A DNA stretch of 64,000 bases from Gigaspora rosea (GCA_003550325.1 QKWP01000660.1:1-64000); one strand, 5' to 3'; counted from the first letter of the stretch, positions 23,181 to 33,965 are shown. Notes: generated by a model from the letters alone, not told the origin. Made by a program: numbers and translations.

Positions 23181-24049
23181 ATGATCTACAAAAAGTCACA
23201 TGTTGATTGGGTGTAAATAAAAATAGTACTCCAGATCACATGTCAAATTTGTTGACTTACTCAGGAAAATATTAAAACATATATAAAAACCAATGAATGC
23301 AATCATAAAACCAATAAACACAATTAGTAATAAGAAAGAAAGAATAAGAATGGCAAAAGTCGTATATACTTTTTTTTTTATAAATTATAAAATATATATG
23401 TTTGCATTGTTATTTTTTGTAAGTTTATATTTGTTTGCATGCTTTTAGAGATCCAGCTAATTAACTTCTAAATTATTTATATACATACCGGTATTGATTT
23501 AGGTGGTATATAGTAAAGACCTAGCTAGCAGAGTTTCACACATTACTGTAATACATTTCGTTATAAAATCTAATGGGCCAAGTTTCAAATTTAGGTAGTA
23601 TATGTACATTCGTGTATTTTTAAAATCTGTTTAGTCAATTTTTAAATTATTCAAATTTAAGTAATACTTGCTTATAACATTCTTACGCTTTTTCTAATAA
23701 TTCTATTTGGTAGCAATTATTAAGAGCGGCGACCCTTTTCAATCCGATAGCAAATTCTGGTCAGCAAGTAAAAGAAACCTGCACCTTTCGTCCAATGAAA
23801 CATTTATTTTTTATATTGGGACTAGAGTACAAGCATTTTATTATCAAATATTTATATTTCTTAAATTTCTTACATAATAAACAATAGTATATTTTACTGT
23901 TATATTTTAAATTTACATTTATTTATTGCAATATTATTAAACCTTTTAATACAATTTTATAGTATATTATGAATATATAATTAAAAGCGCTGATTAAACC
24001 AGAACTCTCTTCTTTAATTCTACATATATACTACTTGGTCCTACATTTA
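23181..24049. other. Gene-free DNA upstream of LINE C
   Basis: AT-rich. It may include the LINE C 5' untranslated region, but I cannot place the 5' end or a target duplication. Confidence 0.4.
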
Positions 24050-24081
24050 CAAATTTTGCTTTACAATTTGATACTTTCAAC

Positions 24082-25158
24082 ATGCCTACACTTACTAGTG
24101 AAGAACCTGATTCCTATGATATTGACTACTTTTATCCCAAATACAAAGATCGATTTGGAGTATTTATTAAAGAAGCAGATACTGCAATACTTAAAGTAAT
24201 GCCATCAGCCTTTAGTCCTTCTAATTGTGAAGCCAAAATTAAAAATACCTATCATTACTTTTCAGTACCAACCCAACCAACAATTAGCACTTGTATTTGT
24301 AAAAAATACCATGTTAGTTTCACTTCCCAATATTATCGTATTCCTACTGAACTTACTACCAAAACACTTTCTCAAGGACCTATTCCTATGGATACTTCTC
24401 CGACTATTAATATTGAAAAAAAACTTTCTAAAATTAAAGATACTGTTCCCAAATCACCTATAAAACAACTTACAACTCAAAATCTTGATCTTAGAGATGC
24501 ACAGCCTAGAATACTATTTCCAGCCTATCATAAAGATCCAACTCCTACAGCCATTACTCCCCACTCCCAACATTTTCACACTTGTTTTTTATGCAATGCT
24601 AAGGATATTCCTTGTGTTAAAATTTCTTCAAATGAACAACATGCACCAGACTACACCAAATGTTGTATCTTCAAGGGACGTTTATTACATCGTGAATGTG
24701 CTAAACTTACTCAAGATTTTAAATTAGCTCCTATTCAAAAAAAACTAAACTCAGAACAACTTTCCTTTTGCCATTTTTATTATTGTTTTATGCTTACAAA
24801 AAAACAAAAGCTCAATTTTCTTGAAAAACTTGTACAAAGAAGCAAACAAATTAAAGTTAAAAAACAACAACAACAGCAACAGCAACAGCCAAAACAACAA
24901 CAGCACCTTAAAAAACAACAACCAAAAAGTTCGAAATCCAAACCCAATACCCACAAAAGTCCTTCAAATTTATTTGATTGGTCTACTAAATTCCCAATTA
25001 CTCCTGAAATGGAACAAAATGATAAACTTTCTACCAAACTTGCTCAACAACTTTTCTTTTTCATTAAGCCTTATCTTAAAGATTTTACACAAGGTCAACC
25101 TATTAAATCAAATGAACCACAAGGCCAAACTAAACACAATCCCAACAAAGAACCATGA
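24082..25158 (+). CDS. LINE C ORF1, zinc-finger-like protein
   Basis: 358 aa from an ATG shortly downstream of a T-rich leader. Residues ~164-235 hold a Cys/His-rich segment: HFHTCFLC (C168, C171), then CC (194-195), HREC (H203, C206) and FCHFYYC. This suggests a zinc-binding nucleic-acid module. Residues ~262-275 are Gln-rich (eight consecutive Q) inside a Lys/Gln/Asn-rich linker. LINE ORF1 proteins usually bind the element RNA. The frame ends in TGA and reopens in the same frame, with ATG at 25189, so the original protein may have been longer. Overlapping frames at 24821-25249 and on the minus strand are shadows of this low-complexity region. Confidence 0.7.
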   Translation: MPTLTSEEPDSYDIDYFYPKYKDRFGVFIKEADTAILKVMPSAFSPSNCEAKIKNTYHYFSVPTQPTISTCICKKYHVSFTSQYYRIPTELTTKTLSQGPIPMDTSPTINIEKKLSKIKDTVPKSPIKQLTTQNLDLRDAQPRILFPAYHKDPTPTAITPHSQHFHTCFLCNAKDIPCVKISSNEQHAPDYTKCCIFKGRLLHRECAKLTQDFKLAPIQKKLNSEQLSFCHFYYCFMLTKKQKLNFLEKLVQRSKQIKVKKQQQQQQQQPKQQQHLKKQQPKSSKSKPNTHKSPSNLFDWSTKFPITPEMEQNDKLSTKLAQQLFFFIKPYLKDFTQGQPIKSNEPQGQTKHNPNKEP

Positions 25159-25188
25159 AAATACTCATTTAATTACTTACTTAACAAA

Positions 25189-26523
25189 ATGGCTAATGAC
25201 AAACCAAAATTTCTTGTTGAATTTATTGATAGTCATAATCTTTCTCTAGACCAAACCATATCTTATCCCTTTCAAGTATACCATAATACACTTAAAAATC
25301 TACTTAAAAACTTTACTACTACTCTTTTTACAAAACTAAATTATGCTAAGATCTTTCACTCACATTACTCTATTCCACCTTATTCAACTTTTAATAGAAA
25401 CAAAGTTGCAATTAATCTTGCACGCTTACATCTCTATCTACATGACAAATACCAAACAATTGACTATTCTAAATTTATTGAAGATCTTGATTTAAAACCT
25501 ATTATAGCATCCTTTAATTATACAATTACATATAATAAACCAAATACACCTCTCTTTGATATACAAAATAATAGTAGATTTAATATTCATACTACTTTAA
25601 ATATACCAACTACTGACTTTCAAACTACTTTTGAAATTCCCTCTCTTAAACCCTTTACCAGAATATTCAACAAATGGTTTGAACCATTTTTTGAGAGATA
25701 TAAACTTCAATTTAATAACATAGACAAACAAAAAACTCAAAATTATATCAAATATCAAATATACCTTAAATTACTTGAAGAATGCAAAAAGTTACTACCT
25801 ACCTCATATAATCCTTTATCTATTAACTCACTTAAACAAAGTTCTAAAGAATCACACAAACTAGCACTCTTTAACTTACATACCTGTAACCAAGACAAAT
25901 GCACCATAATTACAACTAAAGAAGATCATAATATTAAATCCCTCTCATCACATTACTTCAAAGAATCTTTTAATACATATCCAGCCCCAGAAAATCCAAC
26001 TGAAAAAATTTGGATTCTCCCAGAGCTTGAACTTGAAATCTTTTCTCAAAACCAGCCAGATGCTGCAACCTTTACCAAACCCACACCTATTACTAAACTC
26101 AAAGAGCTTGCTACAAAAACAGCAAAAAAATTTGCAAAAGAAAATGATGTATCAGAAACTATTGAACGATATACCTACTACTTCTACTGTTATCTTAAAA
26201 ACTATCTTTATACTGCTGCAACAAACGACAAAATTCAAGATATGGATCTAAAACAGGCATTAGAATTTCTTATAACTCCTAATATCAATCCAAATATAAT
26301 TGCTAGAGTAATTACTTTCTATGATATTAGACTTCAACCCAAATTTTCTATTAAACAAATTCAAGAAAAATACAATGAAAAATACTTTTTTCAGGCAGAG
26401 GAATTCATTATCAATCATTTCAAAATTACAACTCCTACAGCAAATGATAATACACTTTTTTTCACTCCTAATACTATAAACAATAATACTTCTGACAACC
26501 AAACCAATTTTCCTTTTCAATAA
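25189..26523 (+). CDS. LINE C second ORF1-region frame, unrecognised protein
   Basis: 444 aa, starting MANDKPKFLVEF, in the same frame as 24082-25158 and separated from it by one TGA and 30 bases. No domain is recognised. It is Asn/Lys/Thr-rich with mixed helical segments (ITKLKELATKTAKKFAKEND) toward the C-terminus. The position before ORF2 suggests that it is the C-terminal half of a long ORF1 protein or a separate structural protein. Confidence 0.6.
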   Translation: MANDKPKFLVEFIDSHNLSLDQTISYPFQVYHNTLKNLLKNFTTTLFTKLNYAKIFHSHYSIPPYSTFNRNKVAINLARLHLYLHDKYQTIDYSKFIEDLDLKPIIASFNYTITYNKPNTPLFDIQNNSRFNIHTTLNIPTTDFQTTFEIPSLKPFTRIFNKWFEPFFERYKLQFNNIDKQKTQNYIKYQIYLKLLEECKKLLPTSYNPLSINSLKQSSKESHKLALFNLHTCNQDKCTIITTKEDHNIKSLSSHYFKESFNTYPAPENPTEKIWILPELELEIFSQNQPDAATFTKPTPITKLKELATKTAKKFAKENDVSETIERYTYYFYCYLKNYLYTAATNDKIQDMDLKQALEFLITPNINPNIIARVITFYDIRLQPKFSIKQIQEKYNEKYFFQAEEFIINHFKITTPTANDNTLFFTPNTINNNTSDNQTNFPFQ

Positions 26524-26570
26524 CTTCTTCTGTAGAAAACATAGATGCAGCTACCGCCTTTATAACAACA

Positions 26571-26819
26571 ATGTACTCTACATTAAGTAGGCCATTTATA
26601 GAGGAGAGTGATGTAAGTAGGCAGGTAGGAAAGCCTATTTACGTGGAAGAACTAATTAATGACAGTCAGACTCAACGTACAGAGCAGACTTTAGCCTCTT
26701 GCAAAACTGTGAGAACCGAGTATATGGCGAGCGCTTCTACAGAAGACAATTACAGTACTTCAGATACCATATCTTCATCTCCCTCTGAAGTACAACTCTC
26801 TTTTAATACTTCTCTATAA
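26571..26819 (+). CDS. LINE C ORF2 N-terminal extension (interrupted)
   Basis: 82 aa, Ser/Thr/Glu-rich, MYSTLSRPFIEES start, in the same frame as the endonuclease and RT downstream. The first ATG lies 47 bp past the ORF1-region stop, so ORF2 would start by reinitiation or from its own ATG. The frame is cut by a TAA, then continues open to another stop (TGA) at 27021. Confidence 0.45.
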   Translation: MYSTLSRPFIEESDVSRQVGKPIYVEELINDSQTQRTEQTLASCKTVRTEYMASASTEDNYSTSDTISSSPSEVQLSFNTSL

Positions 26820-27044
26820 CTAACTACTTCCATTTCTAACAACTACCCAATATCAGAAATTTATGATGAATCCTTACTTGAAAAAGACTTCAGTGATGAA
26901 GAAATTAAACTACCTACAAACTCTATAACTGAAAGAAACTTCTTTAATCCCTATCCTAACCCTCTTGAAATTTTCAATTCAAAAGCATGCTATAACAAAT
27001 TTCTTTACTACCATAGACTATGAACACTCTATTCTCCACAAACT

Positions 27045-28238
27045 GTGAGTTCTTTCTTGCATTATATACAAGAAAATTACCCTATGTTTTATTCAAAACA
27101 ATATATAAAAATTTCTATTAAACCATATTCCCGATTTGACCATATTTTTACAGAAGCACATATATACCTTCTATATGAAAATCTTATACCAAACCACACT
27201 ATATTTCCACCCTTTGAAGATTTACTACATTACTTCGATGTTGAACTTAAATCACCCAATAACAAGTTTCACCAAACAAATATCTCACCTTCAGCTCTTG
27301 ACCTTATTATTGCTACTCACAACGTTCAAGGTTATAATACTCCCCTTAAAAGGCAACTTTGGGAAGAATTCTGTCTGTCTAATAACATTCAAATTTGCAG
27401 TATTACTAAAACAAAACTTTCTGACTCCAAACCAAAAAAGTTCTTTAATAATAAACATTTCTCATACTTTTGGTTATGCCTCAACAACTCAGCAGAGGGC
27501 ACGGGTATCATGATTAATAATCTTTTAAAACCTCATATCTATAATATACTTACACACTCTGGAGGTGCAATTGCAATTGATCTATTTTTCAAACATGATT
27601 TCAAATTTCGAATTATATCCATTTACCTTTCCTCCACTAACCAAAATATACGTAACCAATCACAAGAAGCTATCATCTTATGGATACAGCAAGCACTTTC
27701 TTTAAACTTACACCATATAATACTCAGCGATTTTAATACTTCTCCTCTTCTTACTAAAACCTCTACTGCTAAAACCAAACTTCTTTCCTATCTCCATAGC
27801 AACTGTATGTTTGATTTGGCTGATCATACTAATAATACCCAACATACCTGGCAACGCAATAATCGAAGTAGCCGTATCGACTATATATGGGCACATAATA
27901 CTATAATTAAATACCTTATAGACTTTTCTCTTCTTTCACCACTAGCTACTACCCATAGTGATCATTTAATCCTCATTTCCAAATGGAGTTTTATATTTGC
28001 ACTATCTTCAAAACTTCAGCACAAAACAAGTTGTAAGAATAGAGTCTTTCAATATAAATTAATGGACCAAGAGAAATGGGAAGAGGTTTCATCCCAATGT
28101 CAAAACAATATAAGTTATCACAATACTCCTCTACACTCTAATTCAACAGAATCTTTAGAATGTACCTGGCACAAAATTCAAACTAGCATAATTACAGCTG
28201 CTCTTAAAACTATTCCTAACAAAAAATTTACAGTTTGA
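27045..28238 (+). CDS. LINE C ORF2: AP endonuclease domain
   Basis: Exonuclease/endonuclease/phosphatase fold. Landmarks: THNVQGYN (N93), GTGIMINN, IISIYLSS, SDFN at 228-231, SRIDYIW (D279) and SDH (H307). Two usual catalytic-site signatures look altered: the family's ET reads KT in SITKTKL, and GDFN reads SDFN. Both are explicable by single G-to-A changes, so nicking activity is doubtful. The frame then stops at TGA 28236 and resumes in phase. The listed start is simply the first start-like codon after the previous stop. Confidence 0.75.
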   Translation: MSSFLHYIQENYPMFYSKQYIKISIKPYSRFDHIFTEAHIYLLYENLIPNHTIFPPFEDLLHYFDVELKSPNNKFHQTNISPSALDLIIATHNVQGYNTPLKRQLWEEFCLSNNIQICSITKTKLSDSKPKKFFNNKHFSYFWLCLNNSAEGTGIMINNLLKPHIYNILTHSGGAIAIDLFFKHDFKFRIISIYLSSTNQNIRNQSQEAIILWIQQALSLNLHHIILSDFNTSPLLTKTSTAKTKLLSYLHSNCMFDLADHTNNTQHTWQRNNRSSRIDYIWAHNTIIKYLIDFSLLSPLATTHSDHLILISKWSFIFALSSKLQHKTSCKNRVFQYKLMDQEKWEEVSSQCQNNISYHNTPLHSNSTESLECTWHKIQTSIITAALKTIPNKKFTV

Positions 28239-28307
28239 AATTTTCATCATACCTTTATACCTAAAGCCTCTGAACTGCACAAAGATCTCAAAACTATTGG
28301 AAATATT

Positions 28308-28727
28308 ATGCAACAGACCAAATATGCAATAACACATAACCAAACTATTCCTTCTACAATATCTACTCATATTCAGAACATGAACTCCAAACACCAATTC
28401 TCTATTCCTCCCATACCTGCTAACCAAATTGATCTATCTACCTGGCTAACCCAAACCAAAACATACTGGAAAACCCTATACAATGCCAGAAATCTTGAAA
28501 ATGCTCATCATCTTAAGCAGCATATTCAAACAGCTATTAATACTAGATGTGAAAGATTGCTTACTCATCCAACCAAAATGATTAATAGTATTCTTAATCG
28601 CCACACTGACCCAGTTCATTTTGACAATATAAAAACTCAAACAGACATCCTTACTGATCCTCTTGAAGTCAAAAATCATATTCGATCACACTTCTCTCAA
28701 TGGACTGCAAATAACGCTTATAACTGA
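28308..28727 (+). CDS. LINE C ORF2: linker between endonuclease and RT
   Basis: 139 aa in the same frame as its neighbours, bounded by TGA codons at 28236 and 28725. It corresponds to the spacer that precedes RT motif 0 in LINE polyproteins; there is no catalytic motif. Confidence 0.55.
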   Translation: MQQTKYAITHNQTIPSTISTHIQNMNSKHQFSIPPIPANQIDLSTWLTQTKTYWKTLYNARNLENAHHLKQHIQTAINTRCERLLTHPTKMINSILNRHTDPVHFDNIKTQTDILTDPLEVKNHIRSHFSQWTANNAYN

Positions 28728-28892
28728 CAAATTTTTTCTACTCATTGGCAAACAGAATATAACCCCAAACACAATATTATACCAGAATGGTACAATCCAG
28801 TCCTGGAACCTATATATACTAATGAAGTTATCAGTACTATCAACAACTTTCCCAACAACAAAGCATGTGGCCCTTCAGGAATTAGCTATGAA

Positions 28893-31800
28893 ATGCTAAA
28901 ACATGTTGGTTCACAAACCATATCTGCTATCACAGCACTACTAAACCGATGTCTAATATCAGGCTCAATTCCCAAACAATGGAAAGATGGTCGCATTTTT
29001 CCTATTTCTAAAAAACCAACTTTTGATGGACACCTACATAATACTAGACCAATTAGCCTAATTGAACATATCAAAAAACTATACACAAAAATTCTTACTA
29101 ATCGTTTAAACTCTATATTTTCCTCTTACAATATTCTTAATCCACACAACTATATTGCACTCCCTGGCAATAGCACTAATATTCCTATCCACATACTCAA
29201 CAACTTTATTGAAGATGCAAATTGCAACCAAAAGGAAATCTGGCTTTTATCTCAGGACATGAGTAAAGCATATGATACTGTTAATATAGACCTATTTGCT
29301 CTATCCCTCCAAAGACTTAATATGCCATTGCAACTTACTACAATCCTTACCAACCTCCTAATATCAAGAACTAATAGAGTAATAACCAATCTTGGACTTA
29401 CACTTCCTTATGAAGTTCAAGATGGAATTGATCAAGGTGAAACTATTACACCTCTATTTTGGCGTATTTACTATGACCCTCTTATCACCAAAATCTCCCA
29501 TACTTATACTGGTTATCAGTCTTCCGTATCTTGGCCACACCACATTTCTCCACCAACTTTTGATTCTATGCAAGTATCAACACCAGTTCTTGCATATATG
29601 GATGATACTCTATGGATTGCAGAATCTCAATTGCATTTAGAGCAAATTCTGCATACAGCCTCTTCATTTTACCAAATGGCTAATATTAAAGTTAACCCAC
29701 AAAAATCTATACTTGTATCCAATTCTATACATACACCTTCTATTTCCTTCATGCACCAAAATATTCAATGCCAAACTCCCAAAACACCTTTTAAGTTTCT
29801 TGGGTGTTGGTTCTCTACCTCACTCAAATCTACAATACAATCCAAATTAATTACTCAGGAAGCTACTGAACTTATCAACACACTTGATACCAAACAAGTT
29901 ACAGATAAACAAGCATGCTATATTATCAACAATGTCATTATACCTATCCTCGAATATCGTATACACAATACTGTTCTTACCTATTCAATATGCAATAAAA
30001 TCCTCTCCCAATATCTTACTGTTGCTAAGCATAAATCAAAACTAGCAAGAAACACACCCAATAGTACTATGCTAAACCACAATATCTATGGAATCAAAAA
30101 TATCTGGGATATACAATTGCAATACCATCTATCTGCTTTTTTGCTCTGGCTTAATGATCCATACCTTCTTGGCAATAGTACACATATTCGACTACAGCAG
30201 CTACAAAACAATTTATGGTCTACTACTAATATACTACAACATCCTAATCCTCTTATTGATGGTCCTAACAAACATTCTACTACTTTCAAAATAATTTTAT
30301 TACTTAAGCACCTTGAATTTTCTATTGCAGCACACTCTGAAATCCTACGCCCCTTTACTATCAACTTACCCTACACCCCACTCGAATCCTTACTATACAA
30401 CCACCCCCAATATATAATCTTTAAACGTCAACTACGTTCTAAATATATTATGTTCTTAGAACAACTTACTTCCTATGATAATGCAACACTTTTAGCTTGG
30501 CCACACATCTCTCCTAGAATTCTTAATCTTATATCAGGAAAAAACCCAACCTGGTTTTGTACTCTTGAAAATAAAATCCTATCTAATACTTCCACTCGCC
30601 AAATTAATACTTCCCTCCATCTCTCTAATACTAATTCACTCTCATTTCAAACTGGTCACTTCAACCCCAAATCTAAACCATGGCTAATAACCTACTTAGA
30701 TCAAGAGATTATAATTGGAAAAGCTCGCCGTTTTAATCACTCTACAAATACAATCTCTATAACACACTGGAAAATACACGCTGATCTTAGCATTACATCC
30801 TTATATCCTACACCAAATGCACACTGTACTCCCTGCTCGGGATGTACTCTAAACTCAAACAGAATTCAAAACACTTGCACTCTAGATATATCAGCTACAT
30901 TATCTACTAAATTTCTTGGTAGAAAAATCTATACCCAATCTATAAACAAACTTCAACTCAATGCTAACTACTTAGATCTACTATACTCTATTGCCTCTCG
31001 TCATTTTATTAATATTCCACCTCTCCCCCAAATTACAATATATAGCAACCCTATTTTAGACATCTTTCTAAAATCCTCAGCCACTTCAAAACTTCAAACT
31101 ATAGCACAATCTAATGCTATACTCTCAAACTTTTCCTTCTATACTGATGGCTCTGTTGTTAACATTTCTGATCCAAGATGCACTATGGGAATCGCATGGA
31201 TCCAGGTTTTTGATAACCAGATCTCTCATACCTTTTCTGCACAAATTCAAAATTGGCCATCATCATACAAAGCAGAATTAGTTTCTATATTATCAGCAAT
31301 TAGCACATGTCCTCGAAATAGTAACATACATATATATACTGACTCCTTATCCATTATTTCAAAATACAATACTCTAACCTCACAAACACAAAACCACAAC
31401 AAACTATATTCTTACAACTACTGGCCTATTTGGCACACTCTTCTTAATCTCATTACATCACTCTCTCTAAACATCATATTCTATGAAGTACAAGCACATA
31501 GTAATGATATATACAACAACAAAGCTGATGAACTTGCAAAAAATCACTATCTTTCTCCTATTTTAGAATTTCAACCCCACAATATATACAACCCTTCCTT
31601 TTGCCTTACCTACAAAAAATACAACATAGAACAACCTACACGTCGTGCTATCAAAAATATTTGCAATGCACATACAATTGCTATGTGGTCCTCTCAACAT
31701 AGAATTCAACAAATCATTCCTATAGCCCAACAAATAGATTGGAATGCAACCTGGCTATACCTCAACCACAATCATAAACGCACCTACAACTATACTAATT

Positions 31801-32525
31801 TCCAGCTCAGCTCTCAAAAATCCTTTCGCATTAAATGCATATTACACATGCTTCCTACCCTTTCACATTTTCTTTCTATTAATTCTGCAAATATACATCC
31901 TACCTGCATTACATGCAACCAAACTGATCACGGATTCCATTGGCTATTTTGCCCAAACTCAACCAATATCTCAAATATTATCCAAAACATAATTACACAA
32001 TACTCCTTTTCAGATCTACCAGACTTATCCCTCAATGAATTACAACAGCTACGCAACAATCTTTTAACTCACTATTGCCTTTCACCTACACAATCTACAC
32101 CATTCAATACTACAACTTTTTACACTACAATCCAGGGTTATATTCCAAAATCACTTATCAATATTATATCCCAATATACTTCTTATAAAAATGCAGCTAA
32201 TATTACTATTAAGCTTCTTCTACTACTTTCACAAAGGATTCACGAACAATTATGGAAACCATACTGCACAAATCTAGCACATTGGAAATCTATACAAGCT
32301 CTACCCCAACCCAATACTATATCTACCAAACCTTTATATACTCCGCATTATAACAGAACTCTATATACTTATAGCTGCATCTGTGGCTTACCAGACCAAC
32401 AACATGAAAACAACAATAGCACATGCCCACCTTTGGGCTTAGCACTTAGAAAAATAGAAATCTGGTCACACAACTGGATTAAATATAGTTCTCCAACTAA
32501 CTCTATTCTCCATATTCAAATCTAG
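28893..32525 (+). CDS. LINE C ORF2: reverse transcriptase and RNase H
   Basis: 1210 aa. RT landmarks: WKDGRIFPISKK and NTRPISLIEH (N-terminal motifs), LSQDMSKAYDTV (D122, motif A), GIDQGETITPLFWRIYYDPL (motif B), AYMDD (Y235-D238, motif C) and FLGCWF (motif E). RNase H: FYTDGS (D752), SSYKAEL (E795), IYTDS (D817), VQAHSND (H869) and NKADELA (D879). A C-terminal CITC-x(n)-HWLFC cluster near residue 1015 resembles the zinc knuckle found in many LINE ORF2 proteins. All RT and RNase H catalytic residues are present, unlike LINE A. Frames on the other strand are shadows. Confidence 0.85.
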   Translation: MLKHVGSQTISAITALLNRCLISGSIPKQWKDGRIFPISKKPTFDGHLHNTRPISLIEHIKKLYTKILTNRLNSIFSSYNILNPHNYIALPGNSTNIPIHILNNFIEDANCNQKEIWLLSQDMSKAYDTVNIDLFALSLQRLNMPLQLTTILTNLLISRTNRVITNLGLTLPYEVQDGIDQGETITPLFWRIYYDPLITKISHTYTGYQSSVSWPHHISPPTFDSMQVSTPVLAYMDDTLWIAESQLHLEQILHTASSFYQMANIKVNPQKSILVSNSIHTPSISFMHQNIQCQTPKTPFKFLGCWFSTSLKSTIQSKLITQEATELINTLDTKQVTDKQACYIINNVIIPILEYRIHNTVLTYSICNKILSQYLTVAKHKSKLARNTPNSTMLNHNIYGIKNIWDIQLQYHLSAFLLWLNDPYLLGNSTHIRLQQLQNNLWSTTNILQHPNPLIDGPNKHSTTFKIILLLKHLEFSIAAHSEILRPFTINLPYTPLESLLYNHPQYIIFKRQLRSKYIMFLEQLTSYDNATLLAWPHISPRILNLISGKNPTWFCTLENKILSNTSTRQINTSLHLSNTNSLSFQTGHFNPKSKPWLITYLDQEIIIGKARRFNHSTNTISITHWKIHADLSITSLYPTPNAHCTPCSGCTLNSNRIQNTCTLDISATLSTKFLGRKIYTQSINKLQLNANYLDLLYSIASRHFINIPPLPQITIYSNPILDIFLKSSATSKLQTIAQSNAILSNFSFYTDGSVVNISDPRCTMGIAWIQVFDNQISHTFSAQIQNWPSSYKAELVSILSAISTCPRNSNIHIYTDSLSIISKYNTLTSQTQNHNKLYSYNYWPIWHTLLNLITSLSLNIIFYEVQAHSNDIYNNKADELAKNHYLSPILEFQPHNIYNPSFCLTYKKYNIEQPTRRAIKNICNAHTIAMWSSQHRIQQIIPIAQQIDWNATWLYLNHNHKRTYNYTNFQLSSQKSFRIKCILHMLPTLSHFLSINSANIHPTCITCNQTDHGFHWLFCPNSTNISNIIQNIITQYSFSDLPDLSLNELQQLRNNLLTHYCLSPTQSTPFNTTTFYTTIQGYIPKSLINIISQYTSYKNAANITIKLLLLLSQRIHEQLWKPYCTNLAHWKSIQALPQPNTISTKPLYTPHYNRTLYTYSCICGLPDQQHENNNSTCPPLGLALRKIEIWSHNWIKYSSPTNSILHIQI

Positions 32526-32713
32526 GTGAGTTTTAACCACTCTAGTAGGTTTAGGTTGCAGATAAATTAGGTAGAAATTAAATAACTCTATCTATAGTCT
32601 GAGTCTTAATTCTTGTATAATTAATAATTGTAATCTGAGAAACCCCATGAGGAATCTCACACATTTTATTAATAAAGATAAAGGCAAAACCTCACCTTAA
32701 CACCAAAAAAAAA
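32526..32713 (+). other. LINE C 3' untranslated region
   Basis: Contains TAGTAGGTTTAGGTTGCAGAT, a short stem-forming GAGAAACCCC/GGAATCTC, AATAAAG and CCTCACCTTAA just before the A-run. The same landmarks occur in the tail at 63477-63640, marking this as the RT-recognised 3' end. Confidence 0.65.
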
Positions 32714-33300
32714 ATAAATAATTTAAAATTAGCTAATATTTGTTTTTTGCAAAATTAAAATTGAAAAAGTGCAAAAATCAAAAACTTTTAATCTAGTTTT
32801 TAAGCTAAATTTTTTTTTATTTTTTGTTCATATGTCTGTAAAATTTAATTCGTAAAGCTAGCTCCTTAAAGTTTATAGTAAATTCATATATTTTTTTATA
32901 ATTTTTATTATAGACAGCATTTTGATTAATTTTAAGTAGAAATGTTCTATGACTGTTAACAGATGGTTTAGTTCTTAAGTTGTATTAGAAGGCAAAAAAC
33001 TGAATATAATCTAAGTAGTTATAGATGCTAAGTCTGTATAATATATATTAATAGAAATTAGCTTTTAGACAAAATAAGAAATATAGGTTATAAATATATT
33101 ATATTTGCTGAGTTCCTTGACTATTGTATTATTAATATTTTCTTTAGAATTGTGCTATTGTTTTTGCAAATTAGAAAATACTAGTTGCTTTTTAAGGATT
33201 TAGTAGAACCCTAAAATATATATAAATAGGTTAGATTAATTATAAAATTACCAAAAATAAAAATATTTGCAAAAAAACTTCAAAAATAAGCAAAACCTTA
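32714..33300. other. Intergenic DNA
   Basis: AT-rich; nothing supported. Confidence 0.45.
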
Positions 33301-33310
33301 CTATAAATAG

Positions 33311-33577
33311 GGGTCTGCTAAAGCTTTGTACCTATGTGACTTTTTATATGCAAATCAGCCAATCAAAATCATGAAATTTTGTTTACATGAAGAAGTTAAG
33401 AATCAAAAAAACACAAAAATATAAAAACGATAGCCTAAACCCGTTTTGGTGCATTAATTAAAAATGTAGAGAAGGCAATTTAACCTATATATATACCCTC
33501 TAACGATAAACTAACCCTAACCCTAATTATAACTAAAATTTCAAAAGTCTCGTGGGTACAAGGCTTTAGCGATCTCC
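33311..33577 (+). mobile_element. MULE-like MITE (TCGTCTAAAGC family), copy 1
   Basis: The ends GGGTCTGCTAAAGC and GGAGATCGCTAAAGCC (right end reversed) form TIRs. A 9-bp duplication TATAAATAG flanks it (33302-33310 and 33578-33586), as in Mutator-like elements. The interior has TTGGTGCATTAATTAAAAAT and a CTAACCCTAACCCTAA run. Confidence 0.8.
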
Positions 33578-33654
33578 TATAAATAGAAAGATTTGTATAA
33601 AAAACACCAAAAATAAGTAAACTAATATCTAACCTATTTATATATATTTCAAGG

Positions 33655-33965
33655 TTTTGATTTAAAGTACCTGGACATCTCTCATAGATCATAACTGGAT
33701 TTTGGCCAATTTTAATCTAATTTGCTAAAAATAACAAACCTATATTTACTTAAATAACATTTGATCTATTGATCAGAATTGTATTAACTTTTTTTTAAAT
33801 GCACCTCACTGAGAGCTTCATTTTAAAAAAAAGTTCATTCAAATTGGACCACTGAATGCCAAATAATTGTCCAAAACTGTTTTTTTTACTTTTTATTTTT
33901 TAGGGGGTTTTTGCTGAAATGCGTAATGTATAACCTTTGTACTAGATGTCTGGGGTCCTTGATTT
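33655..33965 (+). repeat. Long inverted repeat arm, partner of 39556-40215
   Basis: Matches the reverse strand of 39556-40215 over about 310 bp, with a further insertion in the right arm. Shared landmarks: CCTATATTTACTTAAATAAC, AATGCAC and ATAACCTTTGTACTAGAT. I judge identity at roughly 80 percent by eye. Confidence 0.7.

Larger units (their letters stand above)
24050..32713 (+). mobile_element. LINE C: nearly full-length non-LTR retrotransposon
   Basis: The order is zinc-finger-like ORF1 (24082-25158), a continuation frame (25189-26523), then ORF2 with an N-terminal extension, AP endonuclease, RT and RNase H (26571-32525). The 3' end shows AATAAAG near 32670 and a run of ten A at about 32705. 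ORF1 pieces share one frame, and all ORF2 pieces share another. In-frame stops are few: TGA at 25156, TAA at 26817, and TGA at 27021, 28236 and 28725. It is much younger-looking than LINE A and has a different ORF1 type, so it belongs to another lineage. A matching 3' tail lies at 63477-63640 on the minus strand. Confidence 0.85.

Noticed and set aside
22840-23199. 119-aa minus-strand frame with a repeated GVIVL pattern
   Set aside because: It is the reverse translation of the 15-bp tandem array.
24751-25037. Minus-strand Cys/Leu-rich frames opposite LINE C ORF1
   Set aside because: Shadow of the CAA/CAG poly-Gln stretch.
33509-33524. CTAACCCTAACCCTAA as a telomere or chromosome end
   Set aside because: Only two or three units, inside a MITE that has its own 9-bp duplications.
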